Positions 41,050-50,166 of a stretch of DNA of 64,000 nt are shown piece after piece (position 1 is the stretch's first letter; every line of letters starts with the position of its first letter). The translations under genes were made by a program, and so were the position numbers. The notes beneath the pieces were generated by a model that did not search any database, was not told where the DNA came from, and was given only the letters and a program-made list of their open reading frames with translations. The stretch comes from Acutalibacter sp. 1XD8-36 (GTDB lineage: Bacteria; Bacillota; Clostridia; Oscillospirales; Acutalibacteraceae): the NCBI RefSeq assembly GCF_009917525.1, contig NZ_QZDU01000003.1, positions 1 to 64,000 of the forward strand, written 5' to 3'.

Positions 41050-43581
41050 ATGAAATACGACCACAGGGCTGCGGAGTCCAAATGGCAGAAAAAATGGGAG
41101 GAAAAGGGGGTGTTCCACGCCTCCAACGAGTCTGATAAGGAGAAGTTTTTCGCGCTTATCGAATTCCCTTATCCATCGGGAGCGGGCCTGCATGTGGGGC
41201 ACCCAAGGCCATATATCGGTCTGGACGTGGTGGCTAGGAAGCGGCGGCTGCAGGGGTATAATGTGCTGTACCCCATCGGCTGGGACGCCTTCGGCCTGCC
41301 CGCTGAAAACTACGCCATAAAAAACCATGTGCACCCGGAGGGGATTACCCGGCAGAATATCGCAAGGTATAAGAGCCAGATACAGTCCCTTGGAATCTCC
41401 TTTGACTGGAGCCGGGAGATAAGCACTATCGACCCGGAATATTATAAGTGGACCCAGTGGATATTTTTACAGCTCTATAAGCATGGGCTGGCCTATAAGA
41501 AGGAGATGAATGTCAACTGGTGCACAAGCTGCAAGTGTGTGCTGGCAAATGAGGAGGTCGTCAACGGCGTATGCGAGCGCTGCGGCAGCGAGGTGGTCCA
41601 CAGGGTGAAGAGCCAGTGGATGCTGAAAATCACCGAGTACGCCCAGCGGCTTATAGACGATTTGGAGCTGGTGGACTATCCCGAGCGGGTGCGCACACAG
41701 CAGAAGAACTGGATAGGCCGCTCCACCGGCGCGGAGGTTGACTTTGAGACCAGCGCAGGGGATAAGCTGACGATTTATACTACCAGGCCGGATACCCTCT
41801 ATGGCGCGACATATATGGTCATCTCCCCGGAGCACCCCTATATAGAGAAGTGGGCCGGTAAGCTCACCAATATGGAGGAGGTGAGGGAGTACCAGGCGCA
41901 GGCGGCAAGGAAGTCAGACTTTGAGCGCACGGAGGTCGCCAAGGAGAAGACTGGCGTGAGGCTCCAGGGGGTCACCGCTATAAACCCGGTGACCGGCGGG
42001 GAGATACCGGTTTTTATCTCGGATTACGTGCTTGTAAGCTACGGCACCGGGGCAATTATGGCTGTGCCCGCCCACGACGACAGGGACTGGGATTTTGCCA
42101 AGAAGTTCCGGCTGCCCATTATAGAGGTGGTAAAGGGCGGCGACGTACAGGCGGCCGCGTTTACGGACTGTGAGACCGGAGTGATGGTGAACTCCGGGAT
42201 TCTGGACGGCCTGAGCGTTGAAGAAGCTAAAGCCAAGATAACCGGGTTCCTGGAGGAGAAGGGCATAGGCCACGCGAAAGTGAACTATAAGCTCCGGGAC
42301 TGGGTATTCTCCCGCCAGAGGTACTGGGGCGAGCCCATCCCCATGGTGTATTGTGAGAAGTGCGGATGGCAGCCCATCCCTGAGAGCGAGCTGCCGTTGA
42401 AGCTGCCACAGGTGGAGAGCTATGAGCCCACGGACACAGGCGAGTCGCCCCTGGCTAAGATGACCGAGTGGGTGAACACCACCTGTCCCTGCTGCGGCGG
42501 ACCCGCCAAGAGAGAGACGGACACAATGCCCCAGTGGGCGGGCTCCTCCTGGTACTTCCTAAGGTATATGGACCCACACAATGACGGGGCGCTGGCCTCT
42601 AAGGAGGCCCTTGAATACTGGTCCCCGGTGGACTGGTACAACGGCGGCATGGAGCACACCACCCTGCACCTGCTGTACAGCCGCTTCTGGCATAAGTTCC
42701 TCTATGATATCGGCGTTACGCCTACGCCGGAGCCCTATGCCAAGCGCACCAGCCACGGCATGATACTGGGCTTAAACCCCCATAATTTCCAGAACCTGCC
42801 GGCGGCTGAGCAGAAGAAAATGCTTGAGGAATACGGCAGCCGTGAGAAGGCCCAGGCGGCCCTTAGGGAGCAGTACGGCGAAATGGCCGACCACCCCATT
42901 GTCAAGATGAGCAAGTCCCTCAACAACGTGGTAAACCCCGACGGCCTGGTGGAGGAGGTGGGCGCGGACACTGTGCGCCTCTATGAGATGTTCATAGGTG
43001 ACTTTGAGAAGGCCGCCCCCTGGAGCACGGCAGGCATGAAGGGGTGCAGGAGGCTTGTGGACAGATACTGGGCTCTGCAGGACAATGTCACCGGCAGCGA
43101 CAGTATCAGCCCGGAGCTTGAGGCCTCCTTCCATAAGGCCATAAAGAAGGTGGGCGAGGATATAGAGACACTGAAGTTCAACACCGCTATCGCTACCCTT
43201 ATGGCCCTTATAAACGAGATAGGCCAGAACGGTAAGGGGATAACTCGGGAGGAGCTGAGGGTGTTCACCCTGCTGCTGAACCCATTTGCGCCCCATGTCA
43301 CCGAGGAGGTCTGGGAGGCCTGTAAGCTGGGCGGGGGCATGGCCTGCGAACAGGCCTGGCCCAAGTATGATGAAGCCAAGACCAAGGACAGCATGATTGA
43401 GATTGTAGTGCAGATAAAGGGCAAGGTCCGCTCCAGGATAAACGTGCCCGCGGATATGGGCAAGGAGGAGGTTATTGCCGCGGCAAAGGCCGAGGAAAAG
43501 ATAGCCGCTGAGCTCTCGGGCAAGGACATAGTCAAGGAGATATATGTGCCCGGCAAGCTGGTAAACCTTGTGACAAAGTAA
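41050..43581 (+). CDS. leuS: Leucyl-tRNA synthetase
   Basis: An 843-residue class I synthetase charging tRNA-Leu. The HIGH-like [10 protein letters not shown], the CP1 editing domain ([19 protein letters not shown], with [18 protein letters not shown]), zinc-ribbon Cys (CPCCGG), the KMSKS motif ([10 protein letters not shown]) and anticodon-binding C-terminus are all intact. Normal length. Transcription is under the T-box upstream and ends at the terminator at 43592. Confidence 0.98.
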   Translation: MKYDHRAAESKWQKKWEEKGVFHASNESDKEKFFALIEFPYPSGAGLHVGHPRPYIGLDVVARKRRLQGYNVLYPIGWDAFGLPAENYAIKNHVHPEGITRQNIARYKSQIQSLGISFDWSREISTIDPEYYKWTQWIFLQLYKHGLAYKKEMNVNWCTSCKCVLANEEVVNGVCERCGSEVVHRVKSQWMLKITEYAQRLIDDLELVDYPERVRTQQKNWIGRSTGAEVDFETSAGDKLTIYTTRPDTLYGATYMVISPEHPYIEKWAGKLTNMEEVREYQAQAARKSDFERTEVAKEKTGVRLQGVTAINPVTGGEIPVFISDYVLVSYGTGAIMAVPAHDDRDWDFAKKFRLPIIEVVKGGDVQAAAFTDCETGVMVNSGILDGLSVEEAKAKITGFLEEKGIGHAKVNYKLRDWVFSRQRYWGEPIPMVYCEKCGWQPIPESELPLKLPQVESYEPTDTGESPLAKMTEWVNTTCPCCGGPAKRETDTMPQWAGSSWYFLRYMDPHNDGALASKEALEYWSPVDWYNGGMEHTTLHLLYSRFWHKFLYDIGVTPTPEPYAKRTSHGMILGLNPHNFQNLPAAEQKKMLEEYGSREKAQAALREQYGEMADHPIVKMSKSLNNVVNPDGLVEEVGADTVRLYEMFIGDFEKAAPWSTAGMKGCRRLVDRYWALQDNVTGSDSISPELEASFHKAIKKVGEDIETLKFNTAIATLMALINEIGQNGKGITREELRVFTLLLNPFAPHVTEEVWEACKLGGGMACEQAWPKYDEAKTKDSMIEIVVQIKGKVRSRINVPADMGKEEVIAAAKAEEKIAAELSGKDIVKEIYVPGKLVNLVTK

Positions 43582-43591
43582 TAGAGATAAG

Positions 43592-43618
43592 ACCCCCGGT
43601 TTGGAGCCGGGGGTTTTT
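43592..43618 (+). terminator. leuS terminator
   Basis: ACCCCCGG (43592-43599) pairs with CCGGGGGT (43607-43614), followed by five T. Confidence 0.9.
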
Positions 43619-43663
43619 ATCTGGAAATATTTCTGTATTTTCTAAAATTTTCGCGGGACACGG

Positions 43664-43692
43664 TTGACACCCCGGCTTTTATCATATATAAT
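43664..43692 (+). promoter_or_regulatory. tRNA-Pro promoter
   Basis: TTGACA (43664-43669), 17 bp, TATAAT (43687-43692). It lies 32 bases before the tRNA. Confidence 0.88.
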
Positions 43693-43724
43693 AGTAAAGC
43701 CCCTGTAAAGGGGGCATGAAATAT

Positions 43725-43800
43725 CGGGGTATAGCGCAGTTGGTAGCGCGCGGCATTTGGGATGCTGAGGCCGGGAGTTCGAGTCTCCCTACTCCGACCA
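43725..43800 (+). tRNA. tRNA-Pro (anticodon TGG)
   Basis: A 76-nt cloverleaf. Acceptor CGGGGTA pairs with TACTCCG, the anticodon stem CGGCA/TGCTG encloses loop TTTGGGA, and the anticodon TGG is at 43758-43760. CCA is encoded (43798-43800). Its last ten bases, ACTCCGACCA, recur at 45127-45136, which marks it as an integration target. Confidence 0.97.
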
Positions 43801-43843
43801 AAAATCGACGAGTTTCGACAGAGGCTTGTCGATTTTACTTTTT
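43801..43843 (+). terminator. Terminator after tRNA-Pro
   Basis: AAAATCGAC (43801-43809) pairs with GTCGATTTT (43828-43836) and is followed by ACTTTTTC. If 43801-45136 is an insert, this is the element's terminator and the original one is at 45145. Confidence 0.65.
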
Positions 43844-43990
43844 CACTCTTCACTATCTCCGGGAATGATTTTTGGAGGGAATAGGTAATAGTGAAAAGTG
43901 AAGAGGTTCGTGTCCCTGCGGGACAATTGAAATTGTCGCCTACGGGCGGGACGGGGACTGCTCTGAATGGGTGCATCTAAAGTGTTGATG
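43838..43990. repeat. Nested palindromic repeats
   Basis: A 17-base arm (TTTTCACTCTTCACTAT, near 43840-43857) is nearly complementary to one near 43886-43904. Beyond it lie GTCCCTGCGGGAC, GACAATTGAAATTGTC (43922-43937, perfect) and CGCCTACGGGCG. This is the style of dispersed noncoding repeats common in Clostridia. From 43990 to 44158 nothing further is seen apart from AT-rich sequence and the ribosome site of the next gene. Confidence 0.6.
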
Positions 43991-44158
43991 AAACACAACC
44001 AAAAGTGAGTCCTTATTGGACTCACCTTCTTTCTCGAGATTTAGGTGGTTATGCAAGGCTTTTATACTTATTCGGAAATTAATTGACTTTAAATCAAATC
44101 TATTGTAAACTTATTGCAAACGAATAATTGAATTGATAGTAACATAGAGGTGAACAAC

Positions 44159-45049
44159 ATGTATACGCCCTCAAAAGAATGGTGTGAACCCTTTATACTG
44201 CAAGAGCAGCATATTCGGAAGATTATTGAAATTATAGAGAATAGAAGGATTGAAAATGCTAGTTCTGAATATGATCCCATTTATAAGTATAAACGTTTAG
44301 ATGATTATGAGCGTAAAACTAATGATATTAACGATCTTTTTAAAGAAGATAATTGTGGCAGAGTCCGCATAACAAGTTTGAAAATTTCATGCAAAGATTA
44401 TTTATTTGCGGGCTCCGGTTTAAATTATGAAATAGAATTTAATAGTTGTGAAGGCTCAGAAACATTTGATATGGGATTCATGTTTTTTAAGAGTATTTCT
44501 TTAGGAGTTAAAGGAGAAGACCGCGATATAAGCGAATTGCTTTTCAATGAATTAGATGCTTATATTACCAATACAATCATTTCCCATAAGCATCGATGGC
44601 TGGTTAGAATTTTAAAGAGAATAACGCCCTTGGGTTTTATGTCTGTTATGATGTTTTTTCTGATTATATCTTCGTTTACTTCGCTCCTTTTAAAAAAGGG
44701 ACCAAGCAATCGACAGGAAATTATCAATAATGCTGTTTCATCTAAAGATATTTCTCAAAAGTTAGACACGCTTCTACAATTACAACAAAGCGAAGACGTT
44801 TCAAATGGAGTACGACCTTTTATTGTAATTGCGCTTTTAATAACGCTTGTTGTATTTTTTGTACTTATGTCCAAAAAAATTAGGAAGAAAATTTATTCTT
44901 ATTATCCTTTCGTTTTTGACTTTGGAGTGTCTTCAGAAGATTATAAAACACGCACCAGTAAAATTAAGTGGTTAATAGGTATTATTGGAACTTTGGCTTT
45001 AAGCGTATTGGCAAATTTTTTGTATAACATTATTTCAAGTGGTTTGTGA
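44159..45049 (+). CDS. Hypothetical three-helix membrane protein, AT-rich
   Basis: A 296-residue protein not recognised as any family. Residues 1-155 look cytoplasmic and globular, with a Lys/Glu-rich helix (KIIEIIENRRIEN) and strands (VRITSLKISCKDYLF). Three membrane helices follow: about 165-185 (GFMSVMMFFLIISSFTSLLL), 222-242 and 268-292. The codon use is strongly AT-rich (AAA, ATT, TTT) against GC-rich neighbours, which indicates transfer. AGAGG then ATG 44159 is preferred to GTG 44150. It is the only gene in the tRNA-Pro island. Confidence 0.7.
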   Translation: MYTPSKEWCEPFILQEQHIRKIIEIIENRRIENASSEYDPIYKYKRLDDYERKTNDINDLFKEDNCGRVRITSLKISCKDYLFAGSGLNYEIEFNSCEGSETFDMGFMFFKSISLGVKGEDRDISELLFNELDAYITNTIISHKHRWLVRILKRITPLGFMSVMMFFLIISSFTSLLLKKGPSNRQEIINNAVSSKDISQKLDTLLQLQQSEDVSNGVRPFIVIALLITLVVFFVLMSKKIRKKIYSYYPFVFDFGVSSEDYKTRTSKIKWLIGIIGTLALSVLANFLYNIISSGL

Positions 45050-45144
45050 TAAAACTCAGATAAACCCTCTTATTGACGGCCAGTAAACCGTTGATATTAC
45101 TGCATTTCTTTAAGTCATATAATTCCACTCCGACCAGCGGCGTG

Positions 45145-45169
45145 AGAGTTGGCAAAGCCAACTCTTTTT
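45145..45169 (+). terminator. Strong terminator, probably the original tRNA-Pro one
   Basis: AGAGTTGGC (45145-45153) pairs perfectly with GCCAACTCT (45157-45165), loop AAA, followed by TTTTT. It sits 8 bases after the second ACTCCGACCA. Confidence 0.85.
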
Positions 45170-45232
45170 GTCTGTGCCGGGCAAGCTTTTTCTGTCTGAC
45201 TGGCAAAACCAGGTTTTGGGGAAATAAGGGGC

Positions 45233-45261
45233 TTGACACACGGCACAAGATATGCTATAAT
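45233..45261 (+). promoter_or_regulatory. rplJ-rplL promoter
   Basis: TTGACA (45233-45238), 17 bp, TATAAT (45256-45261) with TGC before it, giving an extended consensus. Confidence 0.92.
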
Positions 45262-45267
45262 ATTACA

Positions 45268-45435
45268 GCTGTCAGACCATAGACAGCAGGTGCGCCCGGG
45301 GTACCGGGAGCTGAAACGGATGTTTCCGGCCTGCCGAGGAAAGATGAGCGTTTGATTTCGGGTGCAGCCCATGCGGCTGTGCCGTTTATCCAGCGTTTCG
45401 CGCCTTTCCGCGGTCTTTCCCCGGAAAGGCGTTTT
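45268..45435 (+). ncRNA. L10 leader
   Basis: The 200-base leader has the L10-leader look near 45285-45345 (GCAGGTGCGCC ... CGGATGTTTCCGGCCTGC) and ends in an attenuator: CGCCTTTCCG (45401-45410) with CGGAAAGGCG (45422-45431) then TTTTC. The L10/L12 complex is known to bind such leaders and reduce rplJ-rplL expression. Confidence 0.8.
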
Positions 45436-45466
45436 CATTTGATTTTGAGTACGGAGGTGAAAGAAT

Positions 45467-46003
45467 TTGCCCAGCGAGAAGATTTTAGAGCAGAAGAAGC
45501 AGCAGGTGGCTGAGCTCAGCGAGGCTTTTAAGGCGGCTAACGTAGGCGTGCTGGTGGACTATACCGGCATCAGCGTTGAGAAGGACACAAAGCTCCGCAA
45601 GCAGCTGCGCGAGGCCGGCTGTGAGTACAAGGTGGTCAAGAACACCCTGCTGTCCCGCGCCTTTAAGGAGGCGGGTATTGACGGGCTGGACGAGGTGCTC
45701 AACGGCGCCACGGCTATTGCCTACAGCGACAAGGGTTACACCGAGGCCCCCAAGATTTTTGCCGACTACGTAAAGGCCAACCCCACAGGGAAGTTTGCCA
45801 TTAAGGCGGGCTTTATCGACGGCGGCGCGGTTGACGCGAAGGGTATCGACCAGCTTGCAAAGCTGCCTCCCAAGGAGGTTCTGGTGGCCCAGGTGCTTGG
45901 CGGCCTGAATGGGCCCATCCAGGGCTTCGCCAATGTGTGCAGCGGCGTAATGCGCGGCCTGGTGATAGCGCTGAACGCTATCGCGGAGAAGCAGGGTGCA
46001 TAA
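45467..46003 (+). CDS. rplJ: Ribosomal protein L10
   Basis: A 178-residue stalk-base protein. It begins SEKILEQKKQQVAELSEAFK, with VLVDYTGISVEKDTKLRKQL and a C-terminal helix for L7/L12 dimers. The start is TTG 45467, eight bases after GGAGGT (45453-45458); no ATG is suitable. First gene after the L10 leader. Confidence 0.96.
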   Translation: MPSEKILEQKKQQVAELSEAFKAANVGVLVDYTGISVEKDTKLRKQLREAGCEYKVVKNTLLSRAFKEAGIDGLDEVLNGATAIAYSDKGYTEAPKIFADYVKANPTGKFAIKAGFIDGGAVDAKGIDQLAKLPPKEVLVAQVLGGLNGPIQGFANVCSGVMRGLVIALNAIAEKQGA

Positions 46004-46087
46004 GTTTTGTGCCTGAGTTTCTTGTAAAGCTACAAGGTTTTTGTATGAATAGCTAGAAAACAACTATAAAAATTGGAGGAAATTACA

Positions 46088-46468
46088 ATGTCTGAGAAAG
46101 TAACAAACCTGATTGAAGAAGTAAAGGCTCTTACCGTTCTGGAGCTTTCCGAGCTGGTAAAGGCCCTGGAGGAGGAGTTCGGCGTGTCCGCTGCCGCTCC
46201 CGCCGCTGTTGCCGTGGCTGCCGCCCCTGCCGGCGACGCTCCCGCTGCTGAGGAGAAGACCGAGTTTGACGTTATCCTGAAGGCCCCCGGCGCCAACAAG
46301 ATTAACGTCATCAAGGTTGTTAAGGAAGCCACCGGCCTTGGCCTGAAGGAGGCCAAGGAGCTGGTTGACGGCGCTCCCAAGGCTGTTAAGGAGGGCATCT
46401 CCAAGGACGACGCCGAGGCTCTGAAGACCAAGCTGACCGAGGCCGGCGCTGAGGTTGAGCTGAAGTAA
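46088..46468 (+). CDS. rplL: Ribosomal protein L7/L12
   Basis: A 126-residue acidic stalk protein: an N-terminal dimerisation domain ([20 protein letters not shown]), an Ala/Pro hinge, and a C-terminal factor-binding domain ([36 protein letters not shown]). GGAGGAAATT lies before ATG 46088. Normal length. Confidence 0.98.
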   Translation: MSEKVTNLIEEVKALTVLELSELVKALEEEFGVSAAAPAAVAVAAAPAGDAPAAEEKTEFDVILKAPGANKINVIKVVKEATGLGLKEAKELVDGAPKAVKEGISKDDAEALKTKLTEAGAEVELK

Positions 46469-46502
46469 GATAGGCCAGCAGGCAAGGTATACTGTATATA
46501 GT

Positions 46503-46541
46503 AGCAGGTCGGAAGTCAAACACATCCGGCCTGCTTTATTT
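46503..46541 (+). terminator. rplJ-rplL terminator
   Basis: AGCAGGTCGGA (46503-46513) pairs with TCCGGCCTGCT (46525-46535), one G-U pair, followed by TTTATTTT. Confidence 0.85.
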
Positions 46542-46582
46542 TACCGTAGTTGTGAACAAATTGTGAATCTTTCAAATAACAC

Positions 46583-46611
46583 TTGCTTTTTCAGAAAAAT
46601 GGAGCTATAAT
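46583..46611 (+). promoter_or_regulatory. Promoter of the small membrane protein
   Basis: TTGCTT (46583-46588), 17 bp, TATAAT (46606-46611). Confidence 0.65.
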
Positions 46612-46696
46612 GTAACCAAATTGTAACACTTGAGATTAAAATGTAATTTTCAATAGACATAATCGGGCCGTCAAAGGGATGGCGGGAGGACATAAT

Positions 46697-47047
46697 ATGG
46701 GTAAGAAGGCAAGGTTTCTGATATCGTTTCTCTTGGTGCTGGCGGGGACGCTGGCGTTGGTAGCTGTGCTGAGCGCTATGACCCAGGACAGCCCCCAGGC
46801 TGCCGCCGACAAGTACATGGAGGAGCTGCACAGCCGGCAGCAGGTGCAGGAGCTCTCCGCGCCGGCTACAGGCCAGCAGGGTATACCGTTCTTCGCAAGC
46901 ATGGGGGGCTTTATCTTCATCCTGCTCATACCTGCGGCGGGCTGGCTGATGATAGCAAAGGCCAGGCGCACCAGCCAGCGGGCACAGGAGCGTAGGCGCT
47001 CAAGGCCCCGGAGGGCGGTGTCTGAGGCACTAAAACTTCGCGTATAA
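46697..47047 (+). CDS. Small two-helix membrane protein, unknown
   Basis: A 116-residue protein. The first helix is residues 7-28 (FLISFLLVLAGTLALVAVLS), followed by an extracytoplasmic Gln/Ala-rich loop, a second helix near 66-86 (GGFIFILLIPAAGWLMIA), and a very basic C-terminal tail (RRTSQRAQERRRSRPRR). ATG 46697 has GGGAGG seven bases upstream. Its own promoter precedes it. No family recognised. Confidence 0.6.
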   Translation: MGKKARFLISFLLVLAGTLALVAVLSAMTQDSPQAAADKYMEELHSRQQVQELSAPATGQQGIPFFASMGGFIFILLIPAAGWLMIAKARRTSQRAQERRRSRPRRAVSEALKLRV

Positions 47048-47082
47048 GGGTTTTCGTCCTTTCATATTTTACCTCGAATTGG

Positions 47083-47108
47083 GCCGGCGTAACTGCCGGT
47101 CCGATTTT
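47083..47108 (+). terminator. Possible terminator before pot operon
   Basis: GGGCCGGC and GCCGGTCC flank a short GTAACT loop (near 47081-47101) and are followed by GATTTTTGG. Stem is short but GC-rich. Confidence 0.55.
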
Positions 47109-47146
47109 TGGTTTTTGGGAGGGAGAGTCCCCTGTAAAAATAAGTC

Positions 47147-47175
47147 TTGACAAAATGCCGCTTTTTTCGTATAGT
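47147..47175 (+). promoter_or_regulatory. potABCD promoter
   Basis: TTGACA (47147-47152), 17 bp, TATAGT (47170-47175). Confidence 0.85.
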
Positions 47176-47182
47176 AAGGGTA

Positions 47183-47385
47183 TTGCGTTTGCATCTGAAA
47201 ACGGCCGTGCGTTCAGGAGGTCACGGCTATAAAAGCGGCCCGGTTTACGCTGCTCCGGCCTGCCCCAGGTATGGGGAGGACCTAAAATCCTTTGCGGGAG
47301 GCAGCGGGTGACCGTCCGGGCTGGGTTATGTTGTGAATAACGAAAGACACGCAACTAATTTTTTCGCAAAGGGGATGCACCCAAG
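47183..47385 (+). ncRNA. Long structured leader of potA, unidentified
   Basis: A roughly 200-base leader with several GC-rich stems (GGCCGTG...CACGGC near 47203-47228; CCCCAGGTATGGGG near 47264-47277). Just before potA, GTTGTG (47330-47335) can pair with CGCAAC (47350-47355), followed by TAATTTTTTCG, a weak terminator. This arrangement suggests an attenuator or riboswitch. It matches none of the known motifs I could recall. Confidence 0.45.
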
Positions 47386-48537
47386 ATGAACAATCCAAAC
47401 AGCACTATCATTTCGCTTAAAGACATCACCGTTTCCTACGACGGCGAGCAGGTGCTGTCAAGCTTTTGCCTTGACATCCACGACGGCGAGTTCCTCACCC
47501 TGCTGGGACCCTCCGGCTGTGGCAAGACCACCGTGCTCAGGACCATCGGCGGCTTTATTAAGCCGGACGCGGGGGACGTCTTTTTTTATGGCGAAAACAT
47601 CACAGCCCTGCCCCCCCATAAGCGGGAGGTGAACACCATCTTCCAGAAGTATGCCCTGTTCCCACACCTGAATGTCTATGACAATATTGCCTTCGGCATG
47701 AGGCTGAAGGGCAGGAGCGAGCGTGAGGTGAAGGAGACCGTGCACCAGATGCTTTCAATGGTGAACCTCTCGGGCTACGCCCATAGGGGCATTGGGCAGC
47801 TCTCCGGCGGGCAGCAGCAGCGGGTGGCCATGGCAAGGGCCCTGGCAAACGAGCCGAAGGTCCTGCTGTTGGACGAGCCCTTGTCGGCGCTGGATTTGAA
47901 GCTCCGCAAGGATATGCAGGTGGAGCTGAAGAAGATTCAGCAGCAGACGGGGATAACCTTCGTCTTTGTCACCCACGACCAGGAGGAGGCGCTGTCTATG
48001 TCTGACCGGGTGGTCGTGATGGACGGGGGGAATATCCAGCAGATTGGCATGCCTACGGACATCTATAATGAGCCTGAAAACGCTTTTGTGGCGGACTTTA
48101 TCGGCGAGTCAAATATCCTCGATGGCCTGATGCTGGAGGATTTTGAGGTCAGGTTTGCCGGGCATAAGTTCAGGTGCCTTGATAAGGGCTTCGGAAACAA
48201 CACCCCGGTAGATGTGGTAATACGCCCTGAGGACATCGACGTAGTTGCGCCGGACTCCACCCATATCACCGGTGAGGTTACAAATGTCACCTTTAAGGGG
48301 GTGCATTACGAGATAATCGTGGACGTGGCCGGGTTTAAGTGGATGATACAGTCCACGGACTACAGGGCTGTGGGGGACCGGATAGGCCTGTCGCTGACGC
48401 CGGACGATATACATGTTATGGGGAAATCGGAATACTCCGGCATGTTCGGCGACTACAGCACCTTCTCCGACGAGATGGAGGAGGATATCATCGCCACCGA
48501 GGAGGCGCAGCAGGAGGTGGTTGGGGATGAAGACTAA
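47386..48537 (+). CDS. potA: Spermidine/putrescine ABC transporter ATPase
   Basis: A 383-residue ABC ATPase. Walker A GPSGCGKTT, Q-loop IFQKYALFPHL, signature LSGGQQQRVAMARAL, Walker B VLLLDEPLSALD and H-loop THDQEEAL are intact, with a C-terminal TOBE-type regulatory domain (about 240-350) and an acidic tail. It energises uptake by PotBCD at the membrane. It overlaps potB by 11 bases. Confidence 0.94.
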   Translation: MNNPNSTIISLKDITVSYDGEQVLSSFCLDIHDGEFLTLLGPSGCGKTTVLRTIGGFIKPDAGDVFFYGENITALPPHKREVNTIFQKYALFPHLNVYDNIAFGMRLKGRSEREVKETVHQMLSMVNLSGYAHRGIGQLSGGQQQRVAMARALANEPKVLLLDEPLSALDLKLRKDMQVELKKIQQQTGITFVFVTHDQEEALSMSDRVVVMDGGNIQQIGMPTDIYNEPENAFVADFIGESNILDGLMLEDFEVRFAGHKFRCLDKGFGNNTPVDVVIRPEDIDVVAPDSTHITGEVTNVTFKGVHYEIIVDVAGFKWMIQSTDYRAVGDRIGLSLTPDDIHVMGKSEYSGMFGDYSTFSDEMEEDIIATEEAQQEVVGDED

Positions 48538-49354
48538 CTCCAAGCTCCTGTCGGCCCCATATACTGTGTGGATGACCATATTTATAGTGCTGCCCATGGT
48601 GCTTGTGGCGTACTTTGCATTTACCGACAAGCAGGGGAGCTTTACACTTGAGAATATACTCAGCGTGGGGCAGTATTCAAACGTGTTCCTGCGCTCCATC
48701 TGGCTGGGGGCGGTGGCGACGGCTATATGCCTGGTGCTGGGCTATCCCCTGGCGTACATAATCGCAAAGCTCCCGGCGAAGCGCCAGAGTGTGATGGTCA
48801 TGCTGGTAATGCTGCCCATGTGGATGAACTTCCTCCTTCGGACCTATGCCTGGATGACACTCCTTGAGGATAACGGGCTGATAAACGCGGCGCTGAACGC
48901 TGTGGGGATGCCGAAGGTGCATATGATAAACACTGCGGGTGCTGTAGTGCTGGGGATGGTGTACAACTATATACCGTATATGGTGCTTCCCCTCTACAGT
49001 GTGTTGACGAAGATAGACCAGAGCGTGATAGAGGCTGCACAGGATTTGGGGGCCAGCGATAGCAAGGTGTTCCTGAAAGTGGTGGTGCCCATGAGTATGC
49101 CCGGGGTGATAAGCGGGGTTACAATGGTGTTTGTGCCGGCGGTCTCCACCTTTATCATCTCAAAAATGCTGGGCGGCGGGGGGAACCTGCTTATAGGCGA
49201 CCTTATAGATATGCAGTTTCTGGGCAGCGCCTATAACCCCAACCTGGGCTCAGCCATCTCACTGGTGCTAATGGTGATAATCCTTATCTGTATGGGCATT
49301 ATGAACCAGTTTGATGACGGGGAGGACAGCGGGAAAGGGGGTATAATGCTATGA
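48527..49354 (+). CDS. potB: Spermidine/putrescine permease PotB
   Basis: A 275-residue inner-membrane permease with six helices. The ABC-interaction EAA motif is near residue 165-185 (EAAQDLGASDSKVFLKVVVP). ATG 48527 is chosen by homology (MKTNSKLLSAPYTVWMTIF) and lies inside the potA end. A four-base overlap links it to potC. Confidence 0.92.
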   Translation: MKTNSKLLSAPYTVWMTIFIVLPMVLVAYFAFTDKQGSFTLENILSVGQYSNVFLRSIWLGAVATAICLVLGYPLAYIIAKLPAKRQSVMVMLVMLPMWMNFLLRTYAWMTLLEDNGLINAALNAVGMPKVHMINTAGAVVLGMVYNYIPYMVLPLYSVLTKIDQSVIEAAQDLGASDSKVFLKVVVPMSMPGVISGVTMVFVPAVSTFIISKMLGGGGNLLIGDLIDMQFLGSAYNPNLGSAISLVLMVIILICMGIMNQFDDGEDSGKGGIML

Positions 49355-50166
49355 GCCGTACAGTAGGCAGGCTTTACACCTTCTTGATATTCCTCTTCCT
49401 ATACGCGCCTATTTTGGTGCTGATAGTGTTCTCCTTTAACGATACCGAGACCGCCAGCCGGACGGTGTTCAGCGGTTTCTCCCTGAAATGGTATGAGAAG
49501 CTATTTGAGGACAGGCTGATACTGGAGGCACTGAGGAACACGCTGATAATAGCGGTAGCTGCGGCTGCGGCTTCCACGGTGCTGGGGACCATGGCGGCTA
49601 TCGGGATAAACTCTTTAAAGCGGCTGCCCAAAAGAGTGATGATGAATATTACCAATTTCCCGATGGTTAACCCGGAGATAGTAACAGGCGTGTCCATGAT
49701 GCTGCTTTTCGTGTTTGCGGTGGGGGTGTTCGGCGGAAGGAGCCTGGGGATGGGCTCTATAATTGCGGCACATATCACCTTCTGCCTGCCCTATGTGATA
49801 CTCCAGGTGCTGCCAAAGCTCAGGCAGATGGACCCGGCGCTGTATGAGGCGGCCCAGGATTTAGGGTGCCCTCCGGTAAAGGCTTTCTTTAAGGTGGTGC
49901 TGCCGGAGATAATGCCGGGGATAGTCACCGGGATGATTATGGCCTTTACGCTGTCTATAGACGACTTTGTAATAAGCTATTTCACCAGCGGAACTACCCA
50001 GACGCTGCCAATTTACATCTACTCCATGACCCGCAAGCGGGTGAGCCCGGAGATAAACGCCCTCTCCACAGTGATGTTCGCGGCGGTGATGGTGCTGCTT
50101 ATTATTGTGAACGTGCGCTCCTCAAACAGCGGGGAGCGGGCCGGGAAAGGGGGCGGGCAGGGGTGA
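49351..50166 (+). CDS. potC: Spermidine/putrescine permease PotC
   Basis: A 271-residue permease with six helices and the EAA motif EAAQDLGCPPVKAFFKVVLP. It starts MSRTVGRLYTFLIFLFLYAP. Pairs with PotB. ATGA overlap on one side and GTGA overlap with potD on the other mean the four genes are translated together. Confidence 0.93.
   Translation: MSRTVGRLYTFLIFLFLYAPILVLIVFSFNDTETASRTVFSGFSLKWYEKLFEDRLILEALRNTLIIAVAAAAASTVLGTMAAIGINSLKRLPKRVMMNITNFPMVNPEIVTGVSMMLLFVFAVGVFGGRSLGMGSIIAAHITFCLPYVILQVLPKLRQMDPALYEAAQDLGCPPVKAFFKVVLPEIMPGIVTGMIMAFTLSIDDFVISYFTSGTTQTLPIYIYSMTRKRVSPEINALSTVMFAAVMVLLIIVNVRSSNSGERAGKGGGQG

Larger units (their letters stand above)
43801..45136. mobile_element. Small island at tRNA-Pro, no integrase
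   Basis: A 1.3-kb segment lies between the tRNA-Pro 3' end (ACTCCGACCA, 43791-43800) and a second copy of those ten bases (45127-45136). The right copy is followed at once by a strong terminator (45145-45169), as expected for the original tRNA end. The segment holds palindromic repeats and one AT-rich gene, unlike the GC-rich flanks. Inference: an integrated element or its remnant, mobilised in trans. Confidence 0.55.

Noticed and set aside
45127-45136. A second complete tRNA gene ending ACTCCGACCA
   Set aside because: The sequence before it is the AT-rich end of the membrane gene region; no cloverleaf can be formed.
47183-47385. A known guanidine, THF or FMN riboswitch before potA
   Set aside because: None of the conserved core motifs I know for these classes is present.
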